A DNA stretch of 64,000 nt from Mnemiopsis leidyi (GCA_000226015.1 JH152837.1:27118-91117); one strand, 5' to 3'. Shown: positions 52,926 to 63,997, numbered from the stretch's first letter. The notes: generated by a model not told the origin, from the sequence alone. Numbers and translations: made by a program.

Positions 52926-53483
52926 TCAAGAAGCCTTTGCCTCAGTATCAAGTTCTGTCCTTTTTAGCTCATTTAATGACTGTGTTTGAGGGGGCTGCGT
53001 TTTGCGCAGGTCCTGGATCCTGGCCCAGGGCCAAAGTAACCACGTCACTTTACCCACAATCATCTTCTCATGCAACTGTCCATACTCGTTACTATCCCTC
53101 CCCGCAGTGTCCCTATTGTCTGCTTCCACCCACACATATCCTGGTTTTATAGTTACTGGAGCTGCACCACTCTTCACCACTTTACTTGGCACTACAGTTT
53201 CTCCTCCCACCGCTGCAATGCGCTTCATCGCAAGCTTACTGCCGTGTTTGGGGGAGCGGAACACAACTATGTCGCCCACGTGCGGAGTGTATGGCAGTTT
53301 ACTGAGCCAGACGCGCTCACGGAGGAGCGCACGTGTTGGTCCTGGGTTTAAAGTCGGAGACATGGATCTACCGCGAACAGTGTGGACATAGCCGATGTTA
53401 TCGTAGAATAAGATCGAGAGTACTCCCCCACCCACAAACCATTTGGACATCTGCCAGAGTTTCGTTACCCTGGTATTCAACAT
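52926..53483 (-). CDS. IMMP2L: Mitochondrial inner membrane protease subunit 2
   Basis: Single exon of 185 codons, usual length for the family (human 175). An S26-type signal peptidase that cuts sorting signals from proteins in the mitochondrial intermembrane space. A membrane anchor covers residues about 15-32 (WFVGGGVLSILFYDNIG). The catalytic Ser is in the box GRSMSPTLNPG (about Ser40). The catalytic Lys is in AMKRIAAVGG (about Lys87). The strand GYVWVEADN with DSNEYG matches human GHIWVEGD and DSNSFG. The C-terminal tail is polar. It lies between BTB gene 4 and RIOK3 on the same strand. Most animal IMMP2L genes have introns, so a single-exon form is slightly unusual. Confidence 0.93.
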   Translation of the reverse strand: MLNTRVTKLWQMSKWFVGGGVLSILFYDNIGYVHTVRGRSMSPTLNPGPTRALLRERVWLSKLPYTPHVGDIVVFRSPKHGSKLAMKRIAAVGGETVVPSKVVKSGAAPVTIKPGYVWVEADNRDTAGRDSNEYGQLHEKMIVGKVTWLLWPWARIQDLRKTQPPQTQSLNELKRTELDTEAKAS

Positions 53484-54034
53484 TGTGGTAAGTTACATTC
53501 TCTTCTGCTTCTTTGGTATGAATTATTTCATGGCCTGAACTAAACTGAGAAAGTTATGTTATCAAGTTTGTGATTGAATACCCATAGCATAGATTTGAGT
53601 CTTTACAGCACACTGATCATGATGATTGTTCTCAACGCGATACGACGTTACAGCTCATATTGAAATTGTTGAAAAGTGATCACTTTGAAATAAATCATAA
53701 ATTCGTTTTTCCGTATTTTGTAGATCGATTTCCAATGATAACATCAAAGCAATAAAAAACAAATTGTTCACTGGCGACAATATATTCTATAACATTCTAC
53801 TCTCATATTATTTCATCCAAAGATCCCTAACATTTAAAACTCGTCCATAGAAACCAAAATTGTTTTGAATTCAGATTGATCAATGTTCAATCTAAACTCA
53901 CAAGGCGCGGCGTCATGAAAATTACTAAAAACATTCTTCACAGAATTTAAAAGATACAGGATTAACAAAATCACAGATACGTCACAAAAACATTGTTCAA
54001 CAAAAATTATTCCCATACCACCCTTCACCGGCCA
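53484..54034. other. RIOK3-IMMP2L spacer
   Basis: No exon recognised. It holds the RIOK3 3' UTR and IMMP2L promoter. Confidence 0.45.
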
Positions 54035-57000
54035 CTACTTTTGTCCCGCACCAGAAGGTGGATCGGACACTTCCACATTTCCTTGACTACTACCACCCTC
54101 CTTGCTTTGTGAACACTCTTCTTCATCATCCTCCTCTTCACTCTCACTAGACAAGACTAGAGTTTCGTTAAAGGATGTTTCAAACGCGTAATCTGTCGCT
54201 TTCGCTCCGTGTTTGAACTCGTGAACTTCTTGTAGTTGTAAATGCTCGATCTGTAGGTGTGTGTTATTACTTTTTGTCTGAATGAGTTCAAACAGAAAGA
54301 ACTAGGGATGGATTTGTTGCGCATGTAGAAAGCATTTGAAAAAACACGATTAAAATTGACCGACAAAATTTAAAAATCTTAACGACTATACGATAATTGC
54401 AAATATGGGTATCATCTGATAAAAGAAGATACCCATGAGAACATACCGCGGCAATAAATGAAGCCTCGTCCGAGTACCTAACTTCTAGATCTGTAACGTG
54501 ACAAAACATTTTCTTGGGATCTAAAGTGTTTTTCAGTCCGCGTGTGTGGAAGTATTTGTACATGTTCGAGCAATCCCTGAAATTGTGCCACATTACAACC
54601 TGATATTATCACTTGTTATAAAGGCAGCTAATTATCATGCACTATTAAACAGCTTATAAATACATGCTCACTTCTGCTACCTTACAATTGGGGCTATTGA
54701 TGAAAAGTTCATAGAAATGCAGAAATAGAAATTGGCGGAATTCGAACTTTTCTTTGGTTTGTCGATTGTGTAAGCTACCCATTTTGATTGGGTCACGTTG
54801 GCTGAAACGAATTAGCAACAGAAATAAAAGACATCTCGCCTGTAAAGATAAGAGAGCGCAGAGGGATGGTCTGTAAGAACTGCTTGAGATAAGTCGATAA
54901 AGTGTAAAACTCCGTTAAACCACAGCAGATTGTACGGACTTAGATCGGCGTGCACTAATTTACTTTTACCATACATCGCCTAGGTAAAGAAAGTTTCTAG
55001 AAGTTCACATTTTTGCAATGTTTTCTGGAGTTATCCGATGAACTTTAAAGCGAGGGTCAATAAAAAGTACGGGCAACAACATTACAAATCTGAGAAATAT
55101 CTAATTAGTTCCTACTTTAAATCCGCATTTATTTACAACACTGCAACTTCAACATACCTCATAAGTATAATAAGGCTACAACTGACCTTCATTCCCGATA
55201 AAAGTTGTTGATATGCAGATTTGAGCTGGTCAGATGAAAAGATAGCGTCATTTAACGTCTGTGCTGGGACACTGTTACTTCCTAGAAATGATCAAACAAT
55301 CAGATATTTCTGATCAAACAAATTCGAAGAAAATATACATAACGATATTTTAGTCAATAGACTCTAGTAAATAATAAGTTAACAACACTAAACTAAAGCT
55401 TTACCGATAAAACTGAGAAGAAGAAGAAGCTGCTTCCAATGAACTAACGCTTCACCAATAAAATGGAGAAGAAGCTGCTTCCTATGAACTAACGCTTTAC
55501 CGATAAAACTGAGAAAAAGAAGCTGCTTCCTATGAACTAAAGCTTTACCGATAAAACTGACAAGNNNNNNNNNNNGATAATGGATGGTAATATTTAGCTT
55601 AAAGACTTTTAAAGGTATCAGATTCATTGGTTGATTTGCTACTAGATACACTGTTAACATAAGTTACGACTTCTTCCTCACTTACTTTATCAAAGGCATC
55701 AAAGCAGTCATTGTATTTGCATTTATTGGTTCAAGATAATCCTTGAAGTCAGCTTGTTGCTTTAAATCTACTAGCTTCAGTTTGAATCTCTGTGCCAATG
55801 CTTACAAAGAATTTGTTAGTTTCCTCAGGATCCAGATTGCTATCAGTATTATTCCTTTGGTCGGTAAATTGGAGGCCTTCTTTATAGTTTTCCAAACACC
55901 CCTAAGATCATTGGCGGCTGATTTTGAAGAAGCTGCTTCCTATGAACTAAAGCTTTACCGATGAAACTGAGAAGAAGAAGCTGCTTCCTATGAACTAAAG
56001 CTTTACCGATAAAACTGAGAAGAAGAAGCTGCTTCCTATGAACTAAAGCTTTACCGATAAAACTGAGAAGAAGAAGCTGCTTCCTATGAACTAAAGCTTT
56101 ACCGATGAAACTGAGAAGAAGGAGCTGCTTCCTATGAGCGACCACCTCGGGACACATGATTCCAGCCCGCCTCAACCGGTTCAGATTGTTCACCTCCTTG
56201 AGGGCCCACACCTCTATCAGCTGCTTAGTCCTACAGTTAACTGCCCCCGTGTACCGGTTATCCAGGTACTCTCTCCGTCTCCTGAACTCGTTCAGACTCG
56301 TCTTGTGGATCTTGAAGACGCACTCGTTGGGAACGGGCGTGTCTTTTCCCGGAAGTCTGAATTGGAATATTGGGGAGGAGTAAATCGGAGTTATTCGATC
56401 TGTAGAGTAGTTTGAATACTGAGCCTTATTGCTTATTAAATATCTAATTAGCCTAGACCCTTAATTATAGAGTATTATCCTTCATCCTAGCGTTCGGAGT
56501 TTGAAGTTTCACACAATTTCTCTGCAAGAAATTTGATCTAGAGAAAAAGATTTAATATAAAGCTCGAAAAAGATTTAATATAAAGCTCGAACAAACGTCG
56601 TTTGAATTCGAAGAAGGGAGTGATCCTCTGTTTCGCCATTTGAAATATGGAAATCATAAATATGGAAATCATAAACACAATTTTTTCGAAGCTTCCGATC
56701 ATAACAAATTCGTATTTCGTACTTCGTATACATGTATATATACATATATGTCTTCACAACCCCGGCCCACTTTAATGCTATACTAATTAAACTTTCGAAT
56801 AATTACCTCCCGCCATTGCAGTGAATGATGACACTCTCCTTCCCCCCGCTGATGACACCGTTGATCTTTTTAACGATCCCACTGTTTACCATCTTCAACA
56901 TCATTACTCTCGTCTTCTTGTCCAGAACTTTCTCCTGGAGTGTTGGGCGAAGGTTTGGAAATGTATACATAAATTAATTGTAATGATATTTTAAACTGAT

Positions 57001-60000
57001 CTACACATTCCAGCAGAAAATTAGAGAAACGACAATTAAGTACCTATGTCAACTAATTGATGGTTCATAAAAACTAAAATCTGATGCCCCCAACAACAAA
57101 CTAACATGAGTAGAGATGTCACGTCTATCCTTCACCCTTATGCCGTCAAACTTGGACTTGTGAGCCTCCACCTGCAGTTCGTTGTACACTTTATGAGGGA
57201 CTGTTATACCCGTAAAGTCTCCGGTGTTGAACTCCAAATGGAAAGTGTCTGTTATTTTCTTGTGATTGCGTGCGGAGTTTATCTCTTTGTCGTGCTTAGT
57301 TTTGGTCTTGTCTGCCACCACTTCTGGAATCTCTGTCAGCATTTTTAAAGTGTTTAGCAAAAAATTGTATTAACCAGTCATGCAGATGATGAGTTCGACC
57401 TGTAATCTTAAGTATCATATCGCAATCGGCAATATAAAATATAAATCATTAGACTTGGTCCCGATTTTCCTGTTGCTATGGCACCTACAACATGAAGTAT
57501 TGTATTGCACCAAAATTTTGGCAACCTTCATTTATTGTATGAACTAGTCTCTTTTGAATTGATCACTCGTAAAAAATGTTTCCATTTGGAAAAATGGCCT
57601 AATTCTGAGATTAAGTTAGAAATGGTGGCACAATTTCGTGAAACCTTGAGACAGACGATTAATGTGAAGCCCTTCGGCCTTCAACAATAATTGCAAAACG
57701 AGCAAGAAGAAGTCCAAAAATTTTCACCATGCACTGTTGCTAAGCAACGGTGAGGACCCCCTGGCACGACAGCTAGAAACGGGATTGATAAGTAAAATCA
57801 AGGTTTTAATATTTTCGTTTCATTATGAAAGTTGTCACCTTCTAGTTTGCAACCTGCTCAAAACATTCGCTTCTACTAACACAGTCAGTACATCTGCAAG
57901 ATTTTACATTGTTAAAATTGTCGTTCTTTATTACAGTAGAGTGTGGACTAAGATTTTTTACAGAAAAAGAAGCTAAGTAACTTTATAACGATCATCATTA
58001 TATATCTTTAAATTCAATTTGTCATGTTGGCACTATGTAAAACAATTGTGGGTTAAAATTGATTTTTTACCGTTCTTATATTATTGCAATTCAGTAACAT
58101 TTATTGCTGTTTCCCTGAATTCATGATAGGTACGAGGATGTCCCAAGGAACGCGATCGGAAGATGGTGACATTCCCGTCACCATGTCGACAGAGGATGTA
58201 GTTAACAAGATAGGAGCTAAACCCTCTCCAAAATTTTTACTACTGGTGGTCGGTCTGATGTCCTTCCAGATCATGAAAGCGATGGTCGCTTACTTCCCGA
58301 ATTTCGGGGGTTATCTACCTTATAAGGAGTGGCGATGTGTAGCTGGTAGTCAAGATTGTTATGGGAGAGTTAACGACTTCGTCTTCCAAGGTCAGTTTTG
58401 GATGATAGAAAAACACTGGCACTGACTTCTAACACATTTTTATATTGATAATTCATTTGACCCCATAAGTCATAATTATACTAATGGTAGGGTATATCAA
58501 AATGTCAAATGGTATATTATGTTCTCAACTAACTTTTTCAATATTACATTGTTCATTCACATGATCAACTCTTATTCAGTCATTTTATGTCACAACCTTT
58601 AAGTCATTGTTTTAACGCTTCAGGAAACAACACTTGGCCTAAAGAGGACATGATTGAGCTAGAAAACAGATGTACAATAACATTAGGTGAATTAGATGCA
58701 GGAGAAAGCACCTTATTCCTGCACGGAGGATCTGGTAGAGACATCGGGTCCATAAAAATCCAGCAACAGTTAAACAATTTGGTAATAACTGTCTCTTCCA
58801 GCACCAGCTATGATCCAGTCACACTGAAAGCTGTCCGGACAGACACTGGTCCTTTAACCTGTACCTTGCAATTTACAGGAAGTAAAACGTTAGAGGATAG
58901 CTCAACCTTGATATGTGGTGACGTGATATTTGAGTTAGATTCTGAAAACGAGGTCGTGCATTTTCTGAAAGATGCAGTCCAAACCGTCAAGTTTTTGTCG
59001 GCTGAAGGAGTCGGTTACTACCTTTTGGAATGTCCAGACAAAGATCAATACAACAAAAACAATCTCTGTGGTAATAGCTCGATGAAGGGACTAATTCGAG
59101 ACACGGACTTTTCATGGTACACCAATGGCAGATCCACCTTCGCAATCGACTGGAATCTCTACTGTGGGGGAGAGGTACTCAGGTCGATTCTCGGGTCTGT
59201 TTTCTTCGGTGGCGCCATTCTGGGAACCTTCATTGGAGGGAACCTGTTCGACCTGTTTGGACGTAAGACAGGAGCACTAGTTGGGTATGGCATGGTTACA
59301 ATCGCGACTTTAGCAGCCTCTTTTGCACCCTCGATATGGTTCATGTTTGTTTGTCGCTTCTTGCAAGGAGCAGGGGTGTACATTGGTGCAACCGGTGTCT
59401 TCGTGCTGCTGCTTGAGTACACCGCCCTTAGGTTTAGAATTCAAGCCAATATTGGGGTTCAGCTGACATTCGGAATTGGGTATCTCATAAACACATTCTT
59501 TGCTTACTTCATAAAAGATTGGCACTGGTTGGTAGCGGTAGACGGGATTCTTTTTGTCCTGTCCATAATCCCTCTGCTACTCCTGCCCGACTCTCCTAGG
59601 TTTTACCTTGTCAATAAGCGAGATGAGGAGAGAGCCAGGAAGAGTCTCAAATGGTTAGCTAAAATAAACGGAAGTGATTTTGATGTTGATACAATACGTT
59701 TAAGCGACCTGGAATCTGCAAATGACCAGAAGGACGTAGAGGAGCCCGGCTTCTTAGAAACAATGAGAGATTTCTTGAAGTACAAAGAGTTGCTAGTCCA
59801 ACTTTTGATACAGATGTGGCTGTGGTTGGTAGCAGGCTTCCTTTACTACGGATTTAGTTTCAGCTGGAATGAACTAGGGGAGAACATTTACATCAGCTAC
59901 ATGTTTGCTGCCCTTGGAGAGATCCTAGCCTACCTGGGGATGGGTTTTCCGATTAAGTATTTAGGAAGACGAGTCTCCATCATGGGTTTCTATTTGGCAG

Positions 60001-62539
60001 CAAGTATAACGTTTCTTGTTGCCCTCCTACCCTTCAAGCTCAGTTCAAGCTTTTCTTTGGAGCAACTAAGCTGTCTGTTAGGAAGTATGTTTGTCTCTGC
60101 TGCTTTCTGTGCCATCTACTTGTACTCGGCTGAGTTAGCTCCAACCTCACACAGGGGCAAAGTCTTGGGTTACAGCTCATTTGCTGCCAGAATAGGTACA
60201 ACCATATTGATGACTGAAATACATGTTTTGCTCTTTTATCAATAATTTGGAATTTGGATCTAATCCTTAGAAATAATCCGATTTTACAATACAGTTAGCG
60301 TTTATGAAATTACACAGTTATTTTAGCTGCAGTGGCCCTTGAAACCAATATCACCGAGGCGCTGCAGAAAAACAAATAAATGATGTTTATGACTAACTCC
60401 CGCAGGTTCTTTCTGTGGACCCCAAGCAGCCCTATTGTTCTCGTGGAGTAAAGCCGGGACTCTGGTTCTCTTCACTGTGATATCAGCATCTGCTGGGATC
60501 CTTTGTTACCGTCTTCCTGACACTAAAGATGTTCCTACACCCAGCACTGCTGCAGAAGTACAGCGGAGAAAAGATGACAAGGTCAACGGTCGTCGTGAAG
60601 CAGGGGCCACATATGAAAATAAATGTGCCACTTGAATATTGAACTTTTAGGACAAATCAAGCACTATTCTAAAAAAGGACTGTTTTTGATTTTCTACTTT
60701 GAAGTTTTGAAATTATTTTATCACGTGTGATAGTAAGCGTGAATATTGAAAAGTAATGCTATGTAAGAATAATTTAATCATATTTCAAAACTATGCGTCA
60801 TAAGTTATTTCATAAGTTATAATCAATATTGCTGTGCTGACATGTGCCTGAATAAAATGATATTGTTTAAAAATGATGGCGTTTAAACAATGTCATAAGC
60901 GTCATGGATTAATAAAAATCGCAATAAACGATCAAATAGTCTAGATAAGGCCTTTTCTGTTCACTTCAGGGTATGCAGAAGTGCAGCGAAGGAAAGATGC
61001 AAGAGTAGGTGAAGGTCGTGTATCTGGGGCTGGTTATCAAAATAGAACTGCTACTTGAATTCGAGTAGACTAGTGGATAGAAATTTAGTAAATAATCTGA
61101 TATCAGGCCATTATTAGACCTTTCATTGGTTTCTGGGTTGCAACAAGTTTTTTAATCCGTTGTATAACTTAAATATTATGCAAATTAAAAGGCATCATGT
61201 ACATAAATTTGAAGTGTGATAAGACCAATTATTTGGATTGGGTTTCACCTAAAGCAGTAACTGCAAAAATTGCACTTGGTTTTGCTGCGAACGATGCTTG
61301 CATTGATCTGTTTTCGAATCTACCCGTACAATGAAAGTTGTGATTGCATTGTGTGTTGTCATATTGGTTAATATTAAAACTAATAATTTACTGTTTTCTA
61401 CTTTTTTAACAAATATGTACTGTTAAAATTTTTCGAATATGTTTCTCACCATAAAAACTTTCCTCTTCCTCCTCTGACAGCTCTTCAGCCAGTTCTTGAT
61501 GTTGGTGTCCTCTAAAAGAACTCAATGTTACCTTGGCATTTCCATTTCTGTGCTTCTCTGCTGCCAATGTTTCAGAATCTATATCATGTTGCAACATGGC
61601 AGCCAACAAGGCATCGTTCATTGTATCTCCCTCATCTGGGAAAATTGAATTATTTTGGGAATTTTTTATAACTGATGATGAAGGACGAGCTAGAGGTCCA
61701 AATGGCTTATGATAGTTACAACAAGAATAAACAAATCCGCTTGAATGGTTTGATGAATAGGTATCATAACGAATACGTTTTTATCTTACTACTTGTATTT
61801 ATCAAACGTGATTACAAACCTCTATTTAATTCATCCTGCAATCTCCTTGCCATTTCTTCATCTGTCTCGGAAGTTGTAACTTCAGAGGAAGTGACTTCAC
61901 ACGGTGTTGCTATGGAGTACCCTGCAGAATAAAGATCTAGCTATGAAACATGTACACGGTGTTGCTATGGAGTACCCTGCAGAATAAAGATCTAGCTATG
62001 AAACATGTACACGGTGTTGCTATGGAGTACCCTGCAGAATAAAGATCTAGCTATGAAACATGTACATAGGACCCAAAAACCGAACACAACGAAGGCTTCA
62101 CTGGTCACTGGTCAGTTTATTGGAAAAATGATAGGTTGTCGGTTTATAAACGTTCCTACCTCTGTTTAGTTCCTCTTGTAACCTCCTTGCCATTTGCTCA
62201 TCTGATTCCGCACTGGTGCCAGCAATAGAAGAAGAACCAGTGTAGGTCCGTGCAGTGCCAATGTCTGCTGGCAATGAAACACCCATGTTTAGCTTCTTTT
62301 GTATCTCTCGAGCTAACTTCTCATCCTTCTCTTCACCTAGTTTCCACTTTTCATGAACAGGTAGACAATATCAACTTTTCTTGTTTATTTATAACTCTGA
62401 CCTAAAAGATATCAAACAAGTGTCAGCAAACTAAATTAAACTTGACATAAAAAATCAAACCTTCCTGTCTCATTATGGAGTCTAAACTTGGGCCCTCGTT
62501 GCCATCATCAACAGCCTTACCCCACGGATTTCCTGCCAT
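54035..62539 (-). CDS. RIOK3: RIO kinase 3
   Basis: Eleven exons: 62461-62539, 62160-62336, 61820-61921, 61450-61635, 57106-57332, 56807-56934, 56103-56356, 55187-55281, 54840-54979, 54447-54576 and 54035-54250; 577 codons (human 519), phases consistent. The N-terminus (MAGNPWGKAVDD) matches human CPWAIP. A motif DEQMARRLQEELNRG / DEEMARRLQDELNRG is encoded by two adjacent exons. The kinase has a P-loop-like ISGGKESVI, Lys in CVFKIHKTSLNEF, LVHADLSPYNLLW (catalytic Asp and Asn) and metal-site HFIDLSQ, then RDCSNMYKYF. RIOK3 is an atypical kinase linked to pre-40S maturation and innate signalling in vertebrates. Intron 4 (4.1 kb) contains an SLC22 gene on the + strand. The donor of 56103-56356 and acceptor of 61820-61921 lie in tandem repeats. 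Exon 54840-54979 uses a GC donor (CAG then GCGAGA). Confidence 0.93.
55388..55564. repeat. 48-bp repeat from RIOK3 exon junction, intronic array
   Basis: About four variant copies of the unit that also forms 55922-56135. On the - strand each reads HRKQLLLLSFIGKALV when intact. The array is cut off by the N gap at 55565-55575. Confidence 0.8.
55576..55930 (-). mobile_element. LINE fragment (linker between endonuclease and RT)
   Basis: Read in three frames on the - strand it gives AANDLRGVWKTIKKASNLPT, NNTDSNLDPEETNKFFVSIG and VSEEEVVTYVNSVSSSKST. These follow the order WKTI, then NxFFxxIG, then a P-x-S-E-E-V-x-x-x-I-x-x-L-K-S-S-K-A-T-like block seen just before reverse transcriptase in CR1/Jockey-like LINEs. 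It has frameshifts and stops and is short. It interrupts the 48-bp repeat array in the RIOK3 intron. Confidence 0.6.
55922..56135. repeat. 48-bp repeat spanning a RIOK3 splice donor
   Basis: Between four and five copies. On the - strand the unit encodes HRKQLLLLSFIGKALV in frame, the kinase segment just before the exon end. The donor (ATCG then GTAAAG) lies within each unit, so every copy supplies an alternative donor in the same phase. Confidence 0.85.
57360..58120. other. RIOK3 intron 4, upstream of SLC22
   Basis: Probably contains the SLC22 promoter and any 5' UTR exon. No motif can be assigned. Short ORFs here have no family likeness. Confidence 0.4.
58138..60635 (+). CDS. SLC22-family organic ion transporter
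   Basis: Exons 58138-58390, 58624-60195 and 60406-60635, phases 1 and 1, 684 codons. An alternative ATG is at 58123. A major facilitator superfamily carrier of plasma-membrane organic cations, anions or carnitine. TM1 is near residues 30-50 (FLLLVVGLMSFQIMKAMVAYF). The MFS signature follows TM2 (GGNLFDLFGRKTGALVG), then the loop SPRFYLVNKRDEERARKSLK, and the last-helix end CYRLPDTKD typical of SLC22. The extracellular loop between TM1 and TM2 is about 190 residues, far longer than the usual 100-110, with many potential N-glycosylation sites and a beta-rich look. The gene lies whole in RIOK3 intron 4 on the opposite strand. A further copy of the tail exon is at 60970. AATAAA at about 60851 may be the poly(A) signal. 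Substrate cannot be predicted. Confidence 0.9.
60970..61058 (+). CDS. Possible alternative last exon of the SLC22 gene
   Basis: After an acceptor (CACTTCAG) it encodes YAEVQRRKDARVGEGRVSGA and ends AT-stop, homologous to the tail of exon 3 (AAEVQRRKDDKVNGRREAGA, ending AT-stop). Its acceptor is phase 1, so exon 2 could splice to it directly, skipping the last two helices. It may instead be the remnant of a duplicated gene. Confidence 0.5.
61060..61445. other. RIOK3 intron 4, right part
   Basis: No recognised feature. Confidence 0.4.
61901..62065. repeat. 55-bp repeat spanning a RIOK3 splice acceptor
   Basis: Three nearly identical copies of a unit beginning ACGGTGTTGCTATGGAGTAC. On the - strand each contains TATTCTGCAG then GGTACTCC, i.e. 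the acceptor and first 20 or so bases of exon 61820-61921. Two extra acceptor-plus-exon-start copies therefore lie upstream of the real one. Confidence 0.88.
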
Positions 62540-63000
62540 ATCCTGTAAGTAGTTATCGGAAATAATTATTGATTAAGTCACTGTTATTGACTTCTAAAAT
62601 ATGAACATCAACCATCACTTAATCACAAAAATCAAAGTTATGTAGATCATTAATCCTATATACAGTGTAAAGTTTTATGTTCACTGTAAAGGCTAATTAA
62701 ATTTTATTTGGAATCTCAACTACGACAAATTATCACATAGGTTCTGCTATATAGTTTTGCTTTAAAATAAGATTTACTAAATACAATAGGAGAAAAATCT
62801 CATTTCCAAATAAAATTAATATTGATTTAGAATAAAAAAACTTTTATTGAAATACTGGAACTTGTAAAACTCAACACTTATTGTAAATATTTTAGACACT
62901 TGTATTTGGTGAAAAATTTACCGAAAAACTAACAAATTAATTGGCAGTTAGTCACAATAAATACCTTTTCTGCTGCGACCTCAATTTGATACAAATAGAC
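62540..63000. other. Spacer between RIOK3 and the LRR gene
   Basis: AT-rich. It should contain the RIOK3 promoter and the 3' UTR of the LRR gene. No motif supported. Confidence 0.45.
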
Positions 63001-63001
63001 T

Positions 63002-63997
63002 TTAAATTAAAGACGGCTTTTTGAAGAAAAGAGAAGCGGGTATGACTTGTTTACCTGCTGCAACACGTTTAAAACATTTATTTGAACAAACAAAACCAGG
63101 TATTACAGGATGATTCTTATGAAGACGAGTGTAAGTCCTGGCAAATTTTTCAATTTTGGCTTGATAGTAATAAACAATCGAGTTCTCTAACACCAACTTG
63201 AAACAACCATCACAAAACTGAGCTGAGTTTATGTAGTTCAGGAGAGGCTCAGGGATCAAATCTGAAATGACCACTTTGTGGCGCAAAATTGACTTTACAC
63301 AACATGCTTGTAAGCTGTCCAGACCAATCCTAGATGACACCCCACACTTTCCTTTGTATATTGTTGTCTTAAACTGGGAATTATTGTCGACAGGAGGAGG
63401 AAATGGGTTTCCATCAAAACTTAGTTCATTGAGACTGAAATGTGTTAAGCATGCCGGGAGATTCGTTAGCTTGCAATTTTGTATATCAAGCACCCTAAGA
63501 GTCGATGAGCAAGCTTTAAAGAAGTTAGGAACAAATCCTATAGGATTCCCACCAATCTTCAAGGTATTTAATGACTGACAATGCTTTAAAAATGATGGAA
63601 AGTCTGGAAGCTCATTGTTGGATAAGTTTAGACACTGAAGGTTTCTACAAAGATTTGAGTTTTTTGGAATGTCCATAGGTAGATCAGAAATTTTATTATT
63701 ACTGACGTCAAGGGATACCAAACTTTTCATTTGCCACAAACCCCAAGGGAGTTTTTTTAATTGATTGTCAGACAATGCTAGGGATTGCAAAAACTCCAAA
63801 GCACAAATCCTATTGTCAATGTGGCGGTACTTTAGATGCTGTATTGAAAGATTGATTAACGTTTTTGGAAATCCAACACCAGTTGGAGCTGGATATTGAG
63901 ATATGAGTTCAATTGACATTGATTTTACATCTGATTTTGGTGCTTTCACTTTTTTCAAAAACTCAGGTTTTATAAAATCTTCAAACTTTTTTGACAT
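63002..63997 (-). CDS. LRR1: LRR1-like leucine-rich repeat protein (partial at window edge)
   Basis: 331 codons are open to the edge of the window. The start FEDFIKPEFLKKV corresponds to about residue 120 of human LRR1 (SEFENFKTKM), so the PH-like N-terminal part is probably encoded beyond the edge and the ATG at 63997 may be internal. Leucine-rich repeats run from about residue 45 to 215 (LQSLALSDNQLKKLPWGL; LVSLDVSNNKISDLP; LQCLNLSNNELPDFP; LRVLDIQNCKLTNLP). The C-terminal module pairs FCDGCFKLVL with GFVCSNKCFKRV, matching human CVCGRFC and YFCSLGCYV. LRR1 is the substrate receptor of Cullin-2 ligase and acts in replisome unloading in animals. Confidence 0.8.
   Translation of the reverse strand: MSKKFEDFIKPEFLKKVKAPKSDVKSMSIELISQYPAPTGVGFPKTLINLSIQHLKYRHIDNRICALEFLQSLALSDNQLKKLPWGLWQMKSLVSLDVSNNKISDLPMDIPKNSNLCRNLQCLNLSNNELPDFPSFLKHCQSLNTLKIGGNPIGFVPNFFKACSSTLRVLDIQNCKLTNLPACLTHFSLNELSFDGNPFPPPVDNNSQFKTTIYKGKCGVSSRIGLDSLQACCVKSILRHKVVISDLIPEPLLNYINSAQFCDGCFKLVLENSIVYYYQAKIEKFARTYTRLHKNHPVIPGFVCSNKCFKRVAAGKQVIPASLFFKKPSLI

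Noticed and set aside
55388-56135. CRISPR-like array of spaced repeats
   Set aside because: The repeats are contiguous 48-bp coding-derived units in an animal gene without unique spacers.
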